Notes: a model not told the origin generated them from the sequence alone. Positions 1 through 9,357 are shown, numbered from the stretch's first letter. The stretch: DNA of 64,000 nucleotides from F22 sp963678855 (GCA_963678855.1 OY787448.1:186001-250000), one strand, 5' to 3'. A program made the numbers and translations.

Positions 1-5
1 ATTAA

Positions 6-1748
6 ATGGAAAATCAAGAACTTATCAAGCAAGTAACGGAGAAGGCTAATCAATGGCTTTCTGCTTCTTACAACGCTGAGACGCAAGCTGAAATCAAGCG
101 TATGCTTGAAGCTGAAGACAAAACAGAACTTATCGAGTGTTTCTACAAGGACCTTGAATTTGGTACTGGTGGTCTTCGTGGTATCATGGGTGCGGGTACA
201 AACCGCATGAACATCTACACTGTAGGTGCAGCTACTCAGGGCTTGTCTAACTATATCAATAAGCAGTTCCCAGGACAAGAAGTGAGCGTTTGTGTAGGTC
301 ACGACTGTCGTAACAATAGCCGTCTATTTGCAGAAATTTCTGCTGATATCTTCTCGGCAAATGGTATCAAGGTATATCTTTTCGAGGATCTACGTCCTAC
401 TCCAGAAATGTCTTTCGTAATCCGTGACCTTAAGTGTGTAAGTGGTATCATCTTGACTGCTTCTCACAACCCTAAAGAATACAATGGTTATAAGGCTTAC
501 TGGGATGATGGTGCGCAAGTACTAGCTCCACACGATAAGGGTATTATCGATGAAGTAAACTTGGTATCTGTAGATGATATTAAGTTTGAAGGAAACAAGG
601 AACTTATCGAAATCATCGGCGAAGAAGTCGATAAGAAATATCTTGACGCAGTGAAAACTGTATCTATCGAGCCAGAAGCGATCGCTCGTCAAAAAGATAT
701 GAAGATTGTGTATACTCCTATCCACGGTACTGGTGTGACTTTGATTCCTCGTGCATTGAAGATGTGGGGATTTGAAAATATTATCAACGTGCCTGAGCAA
801 GACGTGGTATCTGGTGACTTCCCAACTGTGGAATCTCCAAACCCAGAGGTAGGTAGCGCATTAGCTATGGCTATCGATAAGGCGAAGGAAACAGATGCTG
901 AACTAGTGATGGCTTCAGACCCTGATGCTGACCGTGTAGGTATCGCTATCAAGGACGATAAGGGTGAGTGGATCTTGGTTAATGGTAACCAAACTTGTAT
1001 GATCTACTTGTACTATATCCTTTCTCAATACAAGAAGTTGGGTAAGCTAGAAGGCAACGAGTTCTGCGTGAAGACTATCGTAACAACTGAGATGATCAAG
1101 AAGATCGCTGATAAGAACAATATCGAAATGCTTGACTGCTACACTGGTTTCAAGTGGATCGCGCGTGAAGTACGTCTTCGTGAAGGTAAGCAAAAGTATA
1201 TCGGTGGTGGTGAAGAAAGCTACGGTTTCATGGCTGAAGACTTCTGTCGTGATAAGGATGCTGTATCTGCTTGTTGTTTGATCGCTGAGATCGCTGCTTG
1301 GGCTAAGGATAACGGTAAGAGCTTGTACGAAATGCTTCAAGATATCTACGTAGAATACGGTTTTTCTAAGGAAAAGGGTATTAGCGTAGTGAAGAAGGGT
1401 AAGAGTGGTGCAGAAGAAATCGCTCAGATGATGGAAGATTTCCGTACAAACCCTCCTGCAAGCCTAGCTGGTAGCAAGGTGGTAACTATCAAGGACTACC
1501 AAACATTGAAGATGACTAACACTGCTGATTGCAGCGAGTCTGATTTGGACTTCCCAGCTACAAGCAACGTACTTCAATACTTTACTGAAGATGGTTCTAA
1601 GGTAAGTGTACGTCCTTCAGGTACAGAACCAAAGATTAAGTTCTATATCGAGGTTAAGGGTGAGTGTGCTTCTCGTGAGGCTTACCGTGCTGCTGATGCT
1701 GCTGCTGACGTGAAAATCGAAGCGGTAATGAAAGATCTTGGTATCTAA
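6..1748 (+). CDS. Phosphoglucomutase/phosphomannomutase family protein
   Basis: Cytosolic alpha-D-phosphohexomutase that interconverts hexose 1- and 6-phosphates. The 580 residues carry all four family signatures: the phosphoserine loop TASHNP (151-156, Ser153), the metal-binding loop DPDADR (305-310), the sugar-selectivity loop GGEESYGF (401-408) and the C-terminal phosphate-binding RPSGTEPK near residue 540. Length and the N-terminal GTGGLRG segment match the long PGM2-like branch rather than the 450-residue ManB/AlgC type. Whether glucose, mannose or ribose phosphates are preferred cannot be read from the sequence. The ATG is 5 bases from the window start, so the promoter lies outside. A strong terminator follows the stop codon. 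Confidence 0.93.
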   Translation: MENQELIKQVTEKANQWLSASYNAETQAEIKRMLEAEDKTELIECFYKDLEFGTGGLRGIMGAGTNRMNIYTVGAATQGLSNYINKQFPGQEVSVCVGHDCRNNSRLFAEISADIFSANGIKVYLFEDLRPTPEMSFVIRDLKCVSGIILTASHNPKEYNGYKAYWDDGAQVLAPHDKGIIDEVNLVSVDDIKFEGNKELIEIIGEEVDKKYLDAVKTVSIEPEAIARQKDMKIVYTPIHGTGVTLIPRALKMWGFENIINVPEQDVVSGDFPTVESPNPEVGSALAMAIDKAKETDAELVMASDPDADRVGIAIKDDKGEWILVNGNQTCMIYLYYILSQYKKLGKLEGNEFCVKTIVTTEMIKKIADKNNIEMLDCYTGFKWIAREVRLREGKQKYIGGGEESYGFMAEDFCRDKDAVSACCLIAEIAAWAKDNGKSLYEMLQDIYVEYGFSKEKGISVVKKGKSGAEEIAQMMEDFRTNPPASLAGSKVVTIKDYQTLKMTNTADCSESDLDFPATSNVLQYFTEDGSKVSVRPSGTEPKIKFYIEVKGECASREAYRAADAAADVKIEAVMKDLGI

Positions 1749-1799
1749 TCATTTAGATTGTGTAGAATAGCTTAAAGCTATATCTCATATAATATAGAG

Positions 1800-1834
1800 C
1801 ACCTGTCAAGTTTTGGTTTGACAGGTGTTTTTTT
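1800..1834 (+). terminator. Rho-independent terminator after the phosphohexomutase gene
   Basis: A perfect 10-bp stem (1800-1809 with 1818-1827), 8-base loop and a run of seven T directly after the stem, 50 bases past the stop codon. Confidence 0.9.
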
Positions 1835-1855
1835 GTACGGTGTCTTGGGGAGCGC

Positions 1856-1939
1856 GCTACTGAACTTTGATAGCGTGTTATCAGACTTGAGTAGAGAGTT
1901 ATCAAAGTCAAGTAGCGTGTTCATAAAGGAGAGACTATA
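1856..1939. repeat. Degenerate 21-bp phased intergenic repeat array
   Basis: Four consecutive 21-bp units (1856-1876, 1877-1897, 1898-1918, 1919-1939). The middle two share GTTATCA(A/G)A, a TTGA or TCAAG half and GTAG; the outer two are more diverged. The core resembles the array at 54154-54216. No open reading frame crosses it convincingly. Confidence 0.6.
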
Positions 1940-1972
1940 TAATGGCCTAGCTAGCCTACACGTATATAAAAG

Positions 1973-2021
1973 CCCGCTTTTATATATGTAAAAGCACTCC
2001 AATCGAGTATATAAAAGCGGG
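1973..2021. terminator. Perfect 14-bp hairpin between convergent genes
   Basis: CCCGCTTTTATATA at 1973-1986 pairs perfectly with 2008-2021 across a 21-base loop. It lies between the ends of two convergent genes and is flanked by T and A runs, so it could stop transcription in either direction. Confidence 0.6.
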
Positions 2022-2036
2022 TGTTTATATATAAGT

Positions 2037-2073
2037 AAGGAGGACTTGCCGTTTTTAATGACAAGTCCTCCTT
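2037..2073 (-). terminator. Hairpin downstream of the LptF/G-like gene
   Basis: A 12-bp perfect stem (2037-2048 with 2062-2073) lies 23 bases past the stop codon at 2096 on the minus strand. The T-rich side is on the plus strand, so it may act in both directions. Confidence 0.65.
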
Positions 2074-2095
2074 TTATAATGTGCAATGATAAGCT

Positions 2096-3190
2096 TTATC
2101 TTGGAGCTTTAGTATATAGATACCAAGCAATTCCAGCATAAACTATATTCGGTATCCAGACGGCGACAATAGGCGGCGTACTACCGTTGACCGCAAAAGT
2201 TGTAGAAACAGTCTGGAAGAGAATATACCCGAAACTAAGTGCTAGACCAACACCCAACTGGAATCCCATTCCTCCCTTAATCTTACGAGAAGATAGAGAA
2301 GCACCAATGATGGTCAGAATAAAGCTGGCCATCGCCATAGCGATGCGTTTGTGGTATTCTAGCTCAAACTCTTTGGTATTCGCAAACCCTCTGGCTTTTT
2401 GCTTAGCGATATAATCGGAAAGCTCAGCGGAGGTCATCGTCATCTCTTCGTTACGTTGAACAAGGAAGATGTCTGGATCCATATTGATAACTGTATCCAT
2501 CTTGGTACCTCGAGTAATAGTCTCATGCATCCCTTCCATGGTACGAATAGAGTAGTCTTTAATCGTCCAAGTGTTGACACGTGTCGTGTCATATATGGCA
2601 CGACTTGCTGTCAGGTGGCTCACAAGTTTTTTATCAACAAATTTATCCAAACTAAAACGACGAGCGCTCTTCGAGTAGTTGTCATAGTACCCGATATAGG
2701 CTACTACGCCTTCGTCGACAATCAATTGAATATTTCTAGCATTTGTTACTTCACGTTTCTTGTAGTACTTGTTCTCAAAGGCAATTCTAACTTTACTACC
2801 TTTAGGAATGACATAACTACTCAGGGTGATGGTCACTATAGAAATCAGCGCAGCGGAAATCATATATGGACGCATCAAACGACGGAAACTCATCCCTGTA
2901 GACAGCATAGCGATAATCTCACTCTGATCGGCTAGTCGCGAGGTGAAGAAAATCACCGCGATAAAGACGAATAGAGGGCTGAACAGGTTGGAGAAGTAAG
3001 GGATAAAGTTCAGATAGTATTCAAAAATAATGGCACTCCAGGGAGCATCGTGCGCCATAAATTTATCCATACGCTCATTGAAGTCAAAGACTACAGCGAT
3101 GGAAATAATTAGCGCTATCGAGAAGAAATACGTCCCCAAGAACTTCCTGATAATGTACCAGTCTATCTTTCGTATAAATTTATTGCTCAT
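2096..3190 (-). CDS. LptF/LptG (YjgP/YjgQ) family LPS export permease
   Basis: Inner-membrane permease of the Lpt ABC transporter that extracts lipopolysaccharide from the inner membrane for delivery to the outer membrane. The 364 residues show the family layout: hydrophobic segments near residues 15-35, 55-85 and 100-125, a periplasmic domain at about 130-270, and three C-terminal membrane segments. An N-terminal DWYIIRKFL and an STGMSFRRLMRP coupling-type segment near 97-108 fit YjgP/YjgQ. LptF and LptG cannot be told apart safely here. The start is 17 bases after the tgt stop, so it is the last gene of a lon-tgt-permease operon. Confidence 0.9.
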   Translation of the reverse strand: MSNKFIRKIDWYIIRKFLGTYFFSIALIISIAVVFDFNERMDKFMAHDAPWSAIIFEYYLNFIPYFSNLFSPLFVFIAVIFFTSRLADQSEIIAMLSTGMSFRRLMRPYMISAALISIVTITLSSYVIPKGSKVRIAFENKYYKKREVTNARNIQLIVDEGVVAYIGYYDNYSKSARRFSLDKFVDKKLVSHLTASRAIYDTTRVNTWTIKDYSIRTMEGMHETITRGTKMDTVINMDPDIFLVQRNEEMTMTSAELSDYIAKQKARGFANTKEFELEYHKRIAMAMASFILTIIGASLSSRKIKGGMGFQLGVGLALSFGYILFQTVSTTFAVNGSTPPIVAVWIPNIVYAGIAWYLYTKAPR

Positions 3191-3207
3191 AAGCTTAAAT
3201 TGTGACT

Positions 3208-4338
3208 TTATAGGCGTGTAGACAATCGTGGAACCATTTGTGCTTTCCAGCTAGCGAAGTCTCCAGCGATAATGTGCTGACGTGCTTCTTGTGCCAACCA
3301 TAAATAGAAGGCAAGGTTATGAATCGAGGCAATCTGACCTGCTAACAACTCCTTCGCATGGAATAGGTGTCGCAAGTAGGCTTTTGTGTATGTACGGTCT
3401 AGTTCGCAAGCACCATCAGCTTCGATAGGACTAAAGTCTAGTTCCCATTTCTTATTACGCATATTGATGATGCCGTCTTTTGTGAACAGCATACCGTTAC
3501 GACCATTGCGAGTAGGCATCACGCAGTCGAACATATCTACACCACGTTCGATACCTTCAAGGATGTTGACAGGAGTACCCACGCCCATCAGATAGCGAGG
3601 CTTGTCGCCAGGAAGAATCTCGTTGACTACTTCAATCATTTCGTACATCTTTTCGGCTGGTTCACCAACCGCTAGTCCACCGATGGCATTGCCATCCGCT
3701 TCTTTGCTAGCGATAAACTCGGCTGATTGACGACGAAGGTCTGGGTATACACATCCTTGTACGATAGGGAACAAAGATTGGTTGTATCCATATAAAGGCT
3801 CTGTCTCGTTGAAACGTTTGAAGCATCTGTCTAGCCAACGGTGAGTCAAGCCCATCGATTCTTTTGCATATTGGTATGATGCAGTGCCAGGAGGGCACTC
3901 ATCAAACGCCATCATGATGTCAGCACCAATCACACGCTCGATATCCATTACCTTTTCTGGAGTAAAGATGTGCTTGCTACCATCAATATGACTGCGGAAT
4001 TCACAACCTTCTTCAGTAAGCTTGCGAATGCCTGTTAGTGAAAACACCTGGAAACCACCACTATCGGTCAACATTGGCTTATCAAAGCCGTTGAATTTGT
4101 GAAGACCACCCGCTGCCTTAAGAACTTCAAGTCCTGGGCGAAGGTATAGGTGATAGGTGTTGCCCAAAATGATTTGAGCTGATACTTGTTCGATTAGATC
4201 GCGTAGTTGCACGCCTTTTACGCTACCCAGCGTACCTACAGGCATGAAAATAGGAGTTTCGATTACGCCATGATCCGTGTGGAGCAAGCCCGCACGGGCG
4301 TTGCTCTTAGGATCTGTATGCTGTAATTGATATTTCAT
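3208..4338 (-). CDS. tgt: tRNA-guanine transglycosylase
   Basis: Exchanges guanine-34 in GUN anticodons for the queuosine precursor preQ1. The 376 residues form the TIM-barrel family at normal length, with the general-base aspartate in LTDSGGFQ (Asp92) and the nucleophile in MFDCVMPTR (Asp271). Odd point: the zinc site of the Escherichia coli type (Cys302, Cys304, Cys307, His333) aligns here with Gly309, Cys311, Asp314 and His340, so two of three cysteines are missing. The gene starts 14 bases past the lon stop codon and ends 17 bases before the LptF/G-like gene, which suggests co-transcription. Confidence 0.95.
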   Translation of the reverse strand: MKYQLQHTDPKSNARAGLLHTDHGVIETPIFMPVGTLGSVKGVQLRDLIEQVSAQIILGNTYHLYLRPGLEVLKAAGGLHKFNGFDKPMLTDSGGFQVFSLTGIRKLTEEGCEFRSHIDGSKHIFTPEKVMDIERVIGADIMMAFDECPPGTASYQYAKESMGLTHRWLDRCFKRFNETEPLYGYNQSLFPIVQGCVYPDLRRQSAEFIASKEADGNAIGGLAVGEPAEKMYEMIEVVNEILPGDKPRYLMGVGTPVNILEGIERGVDMFDCVMPTRNGRNGMLFTKDGIINMRNKKWELDFSPIEADGACELDRTYTKAYLRHLFHAKELLAGQIASIHNLAFYLWLAQEARQHIIAGDFASWKAQMVPRLSTRL

Positions 4339-4352
4339 ATATTACTGATAAA

Positions 4353-7300
4353 TTATTTTTCTGTTAGTTCTTTAGCGCCTTTTACGCTTTCGTCTGTTAG
4401 GGCTATGTCGATGACTTCGCAGACATCTTCTACATAGTGGAAAGTCAATCCCTTAAGGTAATCTTGGTTGATCTCTTCTACATGGTGTTTGTTTTCCTTG
4501 CAAAGGATGATCTCTTTGATACCTGAGCGACGAGCAGCAAGAATCTTCTCACGAATACCGCCAACTGGTAGGACTTTACCTCTCAATGTGATTTCGCCTG
4601 TCATGGCCAAGAATGCCTTAACCTTACATTGACGAAGCACACTGACCATAGCTGTCACCATTGTGATACCTGCCGATGGACCATCTTTAGGGATGGAACC
4701 TTCTGGGCAGTGTAGGTGAATATTCCAGTGATTCAGTACTTCAGGATCAATCTTAAGTTTATCGACATGTGACTTGATGTATTCGTAGGCTAGGGTAGCC
4801 GACTCTTTCATCACATTACCAAGGTTACCAGTAATTGTCAAGCCGCCTTTACCTTTGCTCAAACTAGTTTCTACAAATAGAATCTCACCACCAACGGCTG
4901 TCCAAGCTAGACCTGTTACGACACCAGCATATTTGTTGCCTTGGTAGATGTCGTGAGTATTGGTTGGTACGCCTAGTAGGTCTATCAAGTGCTCAGGTTT
5001 CACTGTTTGGTGCTCAATCTTTTCGTTGAGTGCATATTCAAAGGCAAGCTTACGCAATACTTTCTGAATTTGGCGTTCCAATTGACGTACACCACTTTCA
5101 CGTGTATATTGGTCTATGATAGCCATGATTGTAGCCTTAGGCAGTTTTACTACTGCATTTTCTAGTCCCGTAGCTTTCAAAGCACGTGGGAATAAGTGAC
5201 GCTTAGCAATCTGATATTTCTCTTCGGCGATATAACCGCTGATATCAATCATTTCCATACGGTCTTTCAATGGCTCTGGAATATTGCCGATATCATTTGC
5301 TGTGGCAATAAAGAGTACTTTTGACAAGTCGTAATCCATGTCGATATAGTTATCATGGAAGGTGCTGTTTTGCTCTGGGTCAAGGACTTCAAGCAGTGCA
5401 GCATATGGGTCGCCATGCATACCGTTGTCTTTTACCTTGTCGATTTCGTCTAGGATAAAGACAGGGTTGTTGGCTTGTGCTTTAGTCAAGCTTTTCACAA
5501 TTCGCCCTGGCATCGCACCGATGTACGTACGGCGGTGACCACGAATCTCACTCTCGTCATGCAGACCACCTAGAGAGATGCGCACATATTGACGATTCAA
5601 TGCATCTGCGATAGATCTACCTAGAGATGTCTTACCAACTCCTGGAGGGCCATATAGGCAGATGATTGGAGATTCCATATTATCACGAAGCTTCAACACA
5701 GCTAGGTGTTCCAAGATACGCTGTTTTACTTCTTCAAGTCCGAAGTGATCACGATCTAGGGTGCGCTTCGCTTTCGCTAGATTTGTATTGTCTTCTGTAT
5801 GCTTAGACCATGGGAGATTGACGATGGCTTCAAGATAGTTCATCTGTATACCATAATCAGGACTCTGTTGGTTCATGCGTAGCATCTTCTGAATCTCACG
5901 ATCAAAAACTTCCTTCGCTTTTTCTGGAAGTGGGTTTTCCTTTTCTTTTTCAAGAAGCTTCTTAATATCAGGATTTGATTCTTCGCCAAGTTCTTCTTGA
6001 ATCAGACGCATTTGTTGTTGCAAGAAGTATTCGCGTTGTTGCTCGTCTAGTTGAGCTTTTGTGCGATCGTCGATACCGTGCTTGAGATGCTGAATCTCGC
6101 CGATATATTTGACGTGGTGCAAGAAGCGTTCGAAACGTTCGGTTACATCTGTGACAGAGAGCATCTCTAGCTTGGCCTCGCGTGGTACCAATGTTTCATT
6201 GATAGCATGAGCAAGGTCTTGAACAAGAATGTGCATCGGTGCATCGTCTGGAATCTGTGCAGTGTTATCTACGACTACCCCAGGTACAACCATTTGCTCA
6301 CGAACCTCAGGACCAAGGTCTTTCAAGCGAGTCTTGATTTCATTGCGTAACACATGGAAATGTTGTTTTTGTTCATCTGTCACAGGGTATACATCACGAT
6401 AGATGCCGATGCGTGCCATTGGAAATTTACTTCCTGCTTGCATACTGTCCAAAGTGATACGATCTTTAAGTTCAAGCATCACAAGGAAAGAATCTTTCTC
6501 GTTAGGGAACGGCACGATGTTCGCAATCTCTGCCAATACACCTAATGGGTAGATGTCGTTTTCGGTTGTAGGATACTCGTCTTGCTCGTCATTTCGCTGA
6601 GTAAAACAAGCTATGCGGTGGAAAGGAACTTCGCGCATCGCTTCAAGGATTGCCAATGATTCTTTACGGGCAACCATGATAGGGCGCATGGTGTTTGGCA
6701 TCAATACCATACCACGCAATACCATCATAGGTACCAGATGATTGCTACCTTGAACTAACGTGCGATTAATACGAAAATCGTTTTCCAAGAATGGAATCGG
6801 CATATTTCGTGTGAAATAAATCGTATCTGGTGTAGCTAAAGACTGTATCACTGGCTCATCATCATGGTCTTCTTTGTCAAAGATATCTTCAAGCGCCTCG
6901 TAAGGGTTGATGGCTTGGTCGTTGTCAATAAACTCTTCAAGCTCTTCTTGTCCTTCCTGTTCTAGTGCACCATCATCTTCAGAAAGCTCTTTGCTGTGGT
7001 GGTATTTTGTGACCATCTGACTGTTGATATCAATCAACTTAGTATAAAGCGCAAGACTTTCTTCAAGAGGATAAACTAGTTTTTCTTTATTTCTTTCAAA
7101 TCCTGGACGAATCAATTGACTGAAAGGATCGAAGCTACCTTCTTGCATCGCTTTCAAAAGTTCAGGATCGATAGGAGGGGTGTCTTCGTCTTCGCCAAGA
7201 TAGTCATCCTCATCTTTTCCGTTGAATGTGTCTTCTTCAACACCATTCGATAAACTTTTGATAAAACTATCAAGGTCAGAGAAATCAATATCGATTCCCT

Positions 7301-7622
7301 CTGTATAGGAAATGGCTCTGGTTATATCAATTTCGCCTTTAGGCTCAGCATTGAAAATGCGTTCAGTGTTGATATATCCTGGTTCTTTCGTAAGGTCAAT
7401 TAATTTGGCTTTGTTAACGATGAAGAAGGAAGGCATTCCTGCATCAGTTTCTGGTACATTTGGAAATGGAACAGCTTCAATCTGTGCTAGCTTTTCGACT
7501 GGGAAACTCACTAGTTCTGCTATGCAGCGATCGGGTGGAAATCCGTGTTGCGCTAAGAAGGCTTGCAAAGCTGCCTCGTCATTTTGTAGACGGGATATTT
7601 GTTCGATAAATTCTTTCTGCAT
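4353..7622 (-). CDS. lon: ATP-dependent protease Lon with a long acidic N-terminal extension
   Basis: Cytosolic AAA+ serine protease for misfolded and regulatory proteins. The Lon substrate domain begins near residue 296 (MMVLRGMVLMPN), Walker A GPPGVGKT is at 658-665, Walker B FILDEID at about 721-727, and the Ser-Lys dyad is Ser982 (PKDGPSAG) and Lys1025 (GGIREK). Lon is usually about 780-850 residues; this one has 1089, with about 295 residues ahead of the Lon domain, very acidic at 112-148 and 213-256. The extension is unlikely to be a start-site error: the first ATG is about 60 bases from a TACTTTTG box and the frame is open throughout with no second domain recognised. First gene of the lon-tgt-permease operon. 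Confidence 0.95.
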   Translation of the reverse strand: MQKEFIEQISRLQNDEAALQAFLAQHGFPPDRCIAELVSFPVEKLAQIEAVPFPNVPETDAGMPSFFIVNKAKLIDLTKEPGYINTERIFNAEPKGEIDITRAISYTEGIDIDFSDLDSFIKSLSNGVEEDTFNGKDEDDYLGEDEDTPPIDPELLKAMQEGSFDPFSQLIRPGFERNKEKLVYPLEESLALYTKLIDINSQMVTKYHHSKELSEDDGALEQEGQEELEEFIDNDQAINPYEALEDIFDKEDHDDEPVIQSLATPDTIYFTRNMPIPFLENDFRINRTLVQGSNHLVPMMVLRGMVLMPNTMRPIMVARKESLAILEAMREVPFHRIACFTQRNDEQDEYPTTENDIYPLGVLAEIANIVPFPNEKDSFLVMLELKDRITLDSMQAGSKFPMARIGIYRDVYPVTDEQKQHFHVLRNEIKTRLKDLGPEVREQMVVPGVVVDNTAQIPDDAPMHILVQDLAHAINETLVPREAKLEMLSVTDVTERFERFLHHVKYIGEIQHLKHGIDDRTKAQLDEQQREYFLQQQMRLIQEELGEESNPDIKKLLEKEKENPLPEKAKEVFDREIQKMLRMNQQSPDYGIQMNYLEAIVNLPWSKHTEDNTNLAKAKRTLDRDHFGLEEVKQRILEHLAVLKLRDNMESPIICLYGPPGVGKTSLGRSIADALNRQYVRISLGGLHDESEIRGHRRTYIGAMPGRIVKSLTKAQANNPVFILDEIDKVKDNGMHGDPYAALLEVLDPEQNSTFHDNYIDMDYDLSKVLFIATANDIGNIPEPLKDRMEMIDISGYIAEEKYQIAKRHLFPRALKATGLENAVVKLPKATIMAIIDQYTRESGVRQLERQIQKVLRKLAFEYALNEKIEHQTVKPEHLIDLLGVPTNTHDIYQGNKYAGVVTGLAWTAVGGEILFVETSLSKGKGGLTITGNLGNVMKESATLAYEYIKSHVDKLKIDPEVLNHWNIHLHCPEGSIPKDGPSAGITMVTAMVSVLRQCKVKAFLAMTGEITLRGKVLPVGGIREKILAARRSGIKEIILCKENKHHVEEINQDYLKGLTFHYVEDVCEVIDIALTDESVKGAKELTEK

Positions 7623-7679
7623 ATTCTTATGTATAGAGATTGTAACATGACAACCTCAAGTTTATAAAATAGAGTGATA

Positions 7680-7687
7680 CAAAAGTA
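7680..7687 (-). promoter_or_regulatory. Bacteroidota-type -7 box for lon
   Basis: Minus strand TACTTTTG fits the TAnnTTTG consensus. No clear -33 TTG was seen. It is divergent from the trmN-like promoter 33 bases away. Confidence 0.65.
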
Positions 7688-7720
7688 GTCATTTTTTTCT
7701 TAACTCTCATAGTTTCTGGC

Positions 7721-7728
7721 TATTTTTG
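7721..7728 (+). promoter_or_regulatory. Bacteroidota-type -7 box for the trmN-like gene
   Basis: TATTTTTG fits TAnnTTTG and lies 32 bases before the ATG at 7761. Confidence 0.6.
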
Positions 7729-7760
7729 CAGGCTCAAAGTGAATAAAGTATATAGACATT

Positions 7761-8576
7761 ATGGCAAATCCGTATTTTCAATTTAAACAGTTTACAGTGC
7801 ATCATGATCGTTGTGCGATGAAGGTGGGCACAGATGGTGTGTTGCTTGGGGCATGGACACCCTTGTGTCGGCAACCTAATCTGAGGGCCCTTGATGTGGG
7901 CACAGGCACAGGGTTGGTGGCACTTATGCTGGCGCAAAGATTGGATAGTTTAAAATGTTTAGATTGTTCAAAATTAGATATTCACCCTTGCCTTGATAAT
8001 GGTATTTCCTCTGTTTTTACTTATTCTATAGATGCTCTGGAGATTGATGGTGATGCATCTGTGCAAGCAGGTGAGAATGTAGACAAATCACCTTGGTGTG
8101 CAAGCGTTCGCATTTTAAACAAAGACTTTAAAAAGTGGAGTGGAGAAAGTGGAATTTCTGAAGAGAAATACGATCTTATCGTGTCTAATCCACCGTATTT
8201 TCAAAATAGCCTGAAGAATCCAAAGAAGCAAAAGATGCAAGCAAGACATACGGATAGTTTGTCATTTCAAGAACTGCTTGCTGGCGTAAAAAGATTGCTG
8301 GCTCCTCAAGGCACATGTGTGATTATACTTCCAACGACAGAAATGGAAATTCTTGAAGAGCTCGCGAAAGAGGTGAAGTTAGTGCCTCAGCGCAAACTTT
8401 TAGTGAGTACAAAACCGAACGGGCCAATAAGGCGGGTTTTGACTCAATTTGTTCATGATTCGGCATTTTGTAAAGATTCATATAAAGAAGATGCCCTGCT
8501 CACAGAAGTGGCAAGGCATCAATATAGTAACGAGTTTAAAGCATTAACTCGTGATTTTTATTTGGATAAAGAATGA
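7761..8576 (+). CDS. trmN: tRNA1(Val) (adenine(37)-N6)-methyltransferase-like protein
   Basis: Predicted SAM-dependent N6-adenine methyltransferase of the YfiC/TrmN6 family, which modifies A37 of tRNA-Val. Motif I DVGTGTGL is at 45-52 and the catalytic NPPY at 143-146, preceded by YDLIVS. The N-terminal FTVHHDRCAMKVGTDGVLLG is typical of the family. At 271 residues it is somewhat longer than usual because of a Cys-rich, low-similarity insert after motif I (about 62-110). The gene converges on amn with only 7 bases between the stop codons and no terminator. Confidence 0.85.
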   Translation: MANPYFQFKQFTVHHDRCAMKVGTDGVLLGAWTPLCRQPNLRALDVGTGTGLVALMLAQRLDSLKCLDCSKLDIHPCLDNGISSVFTYSIDALEIDGDASVQAGENVDKSPWCASVRILNKDFKKWSGESGISEEKYDLIVSNPPYFQNSLKNPKKQKMQARHTDSLSFQELLAGVKRLLAPQGTCVIILPTTEMEILEELAKEVKLVPQRKLLVSTKPNGPIRRVLTQFVHDSAFCKDSYKEDALLTEVARHQYSNEFKALTRDFYLDKE

Positions 8577-8583
8577 TCTTGAC

Positions 8584-9357
8584 TTAGTCAAATTTTAGGT
8601 GGCGAACAGTTTTCTTTTCGTCAAGAATCATACGAAGAGAATCGATACCCATTTGTACGTGTGTGTTGACGAAGTTTCTAGTGATTGCTTTGTCGCTTTC
8701 AGATGTCTTGACACCTTCTGGAACCATTGGCTGATCGCTAACTAGAAGTAGGGCACCTGTTGGGATGTGATTTGCAAATCCGCAAGAGAATAGGGTGGCT
8801 GTTTCCATATCAACACCCATTGCACGAGTTTTGCGTAGGTATTCTTTAAATTCACCATCGTGTTCCCAAACTCGGCGGTTTGTTGTGTAGATTGTACCTG
8901 TCCAATAGTCACTTCCGTGGTCACGAACTGCAGACGATACGGCACGTTGCAACATAAAGCTAGGTAGTGCGGGTACTTCTTCAGGTAGATAATCGTTTGA
9001 TGTACCTTCTCCGCGGATAGCTGCGATAGGAAGAATCAAATCTCCAAGTTTGTTTTTGCGAGAGATACCACCACATTTACCAAGGAACAAAACGGCCTTT
9101 GGAGTGATGGCGCTAAGTAGGTCCATGATGATAGCCGCATTTGGGCTACCCATACCAAAGTTGATCATTGTGATGTTATCTGCGGTTGCACTAATCATGT
9201 TTGCATTTTCACCTTTTACGGTGGTCCCCATGATTTCGGCAAAAATATGCACGTAGTTGTTGAAGTTGGTCAAAAGGATATATTCTCCGAATTCTTCTAG
9301 TGCGCACCCTGTGTAACGCACAAGCCAGTTGCTTACAATTTCTTCTTTTGTCTTCAT
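8584..9357 (-). CDS. amn: AMP nucleosidase
   Basis: Hydrolyses AMP to adenine and ribose 5-phosphate, part of purine salvage and adenylate control. The 257-residue protein is the short Bacteroidota form, a single nucleoside-phosphorylase-fold domain without the large N-terminal domain of enterobacterial Amn. Visible family features are the phosphate-loop region FLGKCGGIS, the ribose/base-binding MGVDMETATLF and ALLLVSDQPMVPEG. The ATG at 9357 follows an approximately 190-base leader if the TATCTTTG box at 9553-9560 is its promoter. Confidence 0.9.
   Translation of the reverse strand: MKTKEEIVSNWLVRYTGCALEEFGEYILLTNFNNYVHIFAEIMGTTVKGENANMISATADNITMINFGMGSPNAAIIMDLLSAITPKAVLFLGKCGGISRKNKLGDLILPIAAIRGEGTSNDYLPEEVPALPSFMLQRAVSSAVRDHGSDYWTGTIYTTNRRVWEHDGEFKEYLRKTRAMGVDMETATLFSCGFANHIPTGALLLVSDQPMVPEGVKTSESDKAITRNFVNTHVQMGIDSLRMILDEKKTVRHLKFD

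Noticed and set aside
2187..2935. Open frames on the plus strand opposite the LptF/G-like gene
   Set aside because: They are antisense shadows of a convincing gene and show no protein-like features.
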